NCBI RefSeq assembly: GCF_000807675.2
Contig: NZ_CP019962.1
Coordinates: 3,410,001 to 3,474,000 of the forward strand
Source of the DNA: Eubacterium limosum
GTDB lineage: Bacteria > Bacillota > Clostridia > Eubacteriales > Eubacteriaceae
Reading direction: 5' to 3'
DNA: 64,000 nt
Part shown: positions 61,755-64,000 of the stretch, piece after piece
How the letters are laid out: the number at the start of each line of letters is the position of its first letter
How positions within the stretch are numbered: position 1 is the stretch's first letter
Notes under the pieces: model-generated
Seen by the model: the letters and a program-made list of their open reading frames with translations, nothing else
The model's database searches: none
What the model was told of the DNA's origin: nothing
Position numbers and translations under genes: made by a program

Positions 61755-64000
61755 ATGAAGAATAACTCAATTTATAGAAAAAGAAGTTTACAGATACTGA
61801 CCAAAAGAAGACAAAGATACGGTATAAGAAAACTGAGTATTGGCGTGTGCTCTGTATTACTGGGCATCACGCTAATGGTGCCGTCTTTGGGTACCGTCTA
61901 TGCACAGGAAATCAGAGGACTGGATACTACAACACATTATACGGCAACCGGAATTGATAACGGGACCAACCTACGTTATAGCTCTACTGTTTTCAATAAA
62001 GTTGAGGATGACGGAAGTTTATCTATGATATTTACATATTGGTTTAATGGAAGCACAGGATGGGGGACAGACCCTGCGAACGAATATGCTGGGAAATATC
62101 TTTTGAGTTTTACTAACGATACCTTTTATAAACAAATCGATAAAGTTATTTTAGATGATATTAGTCTGGAAAAGCATAACGATGGCGCGATGTGGTCTCT
62201 GCCAGTTACAGAACTGCCTAACTATGCTTTGATAGGTTTTTCACGTGAACAGTCTGTTAAAATCACGCTGAAAAATGGACAGACATTGGAAAGTCTTAAT
62301 TTACAGGATACTCCAATTGGATTTAATTCTGTTTTGACGACCAATAAAGGAGCTATAGCTTCAAACAGTATTTCTAATGGTTATATCTTGCAAAGTAATA
62401 ATAAGAATAAGAATGAAAAGGAAACAGATTTTACAAAAGGTAAAGTGAATCAAAAAATTAAATTTAATGCTGATGATATGACCATTCGTTCTATACACAT
62501 CTTCAAACCTGCTGAGAATTTCCTACAGACAGATTATAGCTGGGTTGTGTATGTGAAAGAACAGATACCACCAGAGTTGCTTCCATATATTGATACAGAT
62601 AATATTAAAATATATTGCTCTGATTTGGACGGCGTAAAGATTAATGAAAACCATGAAGAATTCACGGTACCAATTAACGACCAAGGCTTAGTGGATACAA
62701 GTCAGGTTCCAGAACTAAGCATCATCGGGAATGATACAAAGGCGCAGTTAGATGCAGCAAGAAAGAATTTGGACCGAATCTTTTTTGGAACGCTTGGTCA
62801 AAGCCGTAACTATACGATTTCCTATAAACTAAAAGATAGCGTAACTCTTTCTGATTTTGCACATGCAGCTAATGAATATATTGAGAAAAATCAGCAATCC
62901 TTCTTATTTGATAGCTGGATGGAAGCAGACTATCTGAACACTAAACAAGGTATATCAACAAATGATAATGGAGATGATCCAAAGCAGTTGAATGATTCGT
63001 ATGCAAATGCTTATCTGGATGCGAATGATACGGACAAAGATGGTCTATTTGATTTTGTTGAATGGAAGATTGGTACCGATACTACTAAGGTAGATACAGA
63101 TGGTGATGGAGTACCTGATGGACAGGAATTTATGACAGATCAGACAGAACCAAACAACGCTGCCGATTATCTAGTATCAAAACCAACTACTACAACGACA
63201 ACATTTGATTCCACTAAAAAGACAACGATTGAAGGAACTGTTCCAAAGCCATTGATTGCTGATCCAGCAGACCCGGCAAGACTGATCCAAATCACAAATG
63301 AAGATGCTGGAAATGTGATCGTCAAGCTTCAAGGCTATGATAAAGATACGAAAACATACACAACTGATGAATACGGTACAGTCAAGATTCCATATAAGGA
63401 TCTGGTAGCCGGAAATTTCTTTTTGGATGTTAACGCAAACCTAGTGCCAGATGGTACAGAGGTTGTTCTGGTTGCATATAGTCCAAATGCAGACAATCCC
63501 GTTATGGGAGACCCATTTACATTCACTACACCAGATAAGGACAAATACGATGCTAAAGGTGGTACACTGAATCAGGACTACGGAAAGAAAGCGGAAGAGG
63601 CTGCAATTCTGGACAAAGTCACAGTAACAGAAACCAAGGATGGCCAAGAGGCTCCGGCACCAGCAGAGAAAGTGAAATCCAAAGCGATCAAAGGTGAGAT
63701 TCCTACTCCTACTGCAGATGGTGCAGACCAGACCGTGACCGTGGAAGTAACCTACGCAGACGGAACCAAGGAAGATGCTACCGTAACGGTCAACTATGGC
63801 TTGGCAGCAGATGCATATAACCCATCAGGGCAAGCAATCACAGTCGACAAAGGAAGTCAGCCAAATGCAGAAGACGGAATCAGGAACAAAGACGATCTTC
63901 CAGAGGGAACAAGGTATGAGTGGAAGACCCCAGTGGATACGGATACAGCGGGAGAAACCACAGGAACGATCGTAGTGACATATCCAGATGGAAGCAAGGA
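61755..64000 (+). CDS. YSIRK-signal, Rib-repeat cell-surface protein (3' end beyond window)
   Basis: At least 748 residues, cut by the window end. The signal peptide has the YSIRK/GS-type motif (YGIRKLSIGVCSVLLG, from residue 22) and a likely cleavage after residue 50 (VYA). A unique N-terminal region of about 370 residues follows. Near 420-450 is an acidic calcium-binding stretch (DTDKDGLFDF, DTDGDGVPDG). Rib/alpha-like domains follow from about residue 640 (VTVEVTYADGTKEDATVTVNY, GTIVVTYPDGSK). Such proteins are usually sortase-anchored adhesins; the LPXTG end would be outside the window. The AT-rich N-terminal and GC-richer repeat parts differ in composition, which suggests a mosaic gene. 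Confidence 0.88.
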   Translation, partial: MKNNSIYRKRSLQILTKRRQRYGIRKLSIGVCSVLLGITLMVPSLGTVYAQEIRGLDTTTHYTATGIDNGTNLRYSSTVFNKVEDDGSLSMIFTYWFNGSTGWGTDPANEYAGKYLLSFTNDTFYKQIDKVILDDISLEKHNDGAMWSLPVTELPNYALIGFSREQSVKITLKNGQTLESLNLQDTPIGFNSVLTTNKGAIASNSISNGYILQSNNKNKNEKETDFTKGKVNQKIKFNADDMTIRSIHIFKPAENFLQTDYSWVVYVKEQIPPELLPYIDTDNIKIYCSDLDGVKINENHEEFTVPINDQGLVDTSQVPELSIIGNDTKAQLDAARKNLDRIFFGTLGQSRNYTISYKLKDSVTLSDFAHAANEYIEKNQQSFLFDSWMEADYLNTKQGISTNDNGDDPKQLNDSYANAYLDANDTDKDGLFDFVEWKIGTDTTKVDTDGDGVPDGQEFMTDQTEPNNAADYLVSKPTTTTTTFDSTKKTTIEGTVPKPLIADPADPARLIQITNEDAGNVIVKLQGYDKDTKTYTTDEYGTVKIPYKDLVAGNFFLDVNANLVPDGTEVVLVAYSPNADNPVMGDPFTFTTPDKDKYDAKGGTLNQDYGKKAEEAAILDKVTVTETKDGQEAPAPAEKVKSKAIKGEIPTPTADGADQTVTVEVTYADGTKEDATVTVNYGLAADAYNPSGQAITVDKGSQPNAEDGIRNKDDLPEGTRYEWKTPVDTDTAGETTGTIVVTYPDGSK

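Noticed and set aside
1-64000. CRISPR arrays
   Set aside because: No series of regularly spaced direct repeats was seen anywhere in the window.

Overview
The window looks like chromosomal DNA of an acetogenic, strictly anaerobic Firmicute close to Eubacterium limosum or E. callanderi. This is inferred from gene content: a tungsten-type aldehyde:ferredoxin oxidoreductase joined to NuoEFG-like subunits, an anaerobic sulfite reductase (asrABC), a FucO-type alcohol dehydrogenase, strong Gram-positive ribosome binding sites and many intrinsic terminators. No rRNA, tRNA or CRISPR array was found.

The window has three zones of visibly different base composition. Zone 1 (1-35.4 kb) is moderate-GC core genome. 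It holds a CadD-type transporter, a very large c-di-GMP enzyme, FucO, two MATE pumps, an Xre/DUF3169 regulatory module with twin operators, the Wor/Bfu-like operon behind a structured leader RNA, a peptide-use pair (OPT transporter and M20 dipeptidase), a LytTR two-component cassette with an intramembrane protease, a lipoprotein and an SdpI homologue, asrABC, a DHA2 exporter, and an ECF sigma/anti-sigma pair.

Zone 2 (35.4-51.4 kb) starts with a scarred stretch (HNH-repeat gene, broken helicase, several palindromes). A self-contained catabolic locus of 12 genes follows, with its own DeoR regulator. Three promoters carry the same 11-bp motif CCAAACAGACA. They drive (a) TIM-barrel enzyme, EutH-like permease, a membrane-anchored propeller-like protein and an FGGY kinase, (b) a GlpA-like FAD dehydrogenase, a second flavoprotein, a DUF1667 protein and a Cof-type HAD phosphatase, and (c) a HAD-IIA phosphatase, a second FGGY kinase and an AraM/EgsA-like dehydrogenase. 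The substrate is probably a small polyol or similar compound, but the sequence does not identify it.

Zone 3 (51.4-64 kb) is very AT-rich accessory DNA. It carries an IbrB/IbrA-like pair, an AraC-type regulator of the kind found beside YSIRK surface antigens, a bile-salt-hydrolase-like enzyme, a 2.3-kb segment bounded by inverted repeats that encodes a large serine recombinase, and the start of a YSIRK-signal, Rib-repeat surface protein that runs off the window. Together these resemble a host-interaction island in which surface-antigen expression may be controlled by IbrAB, the AraC regulator and possibly site-specific recombination.
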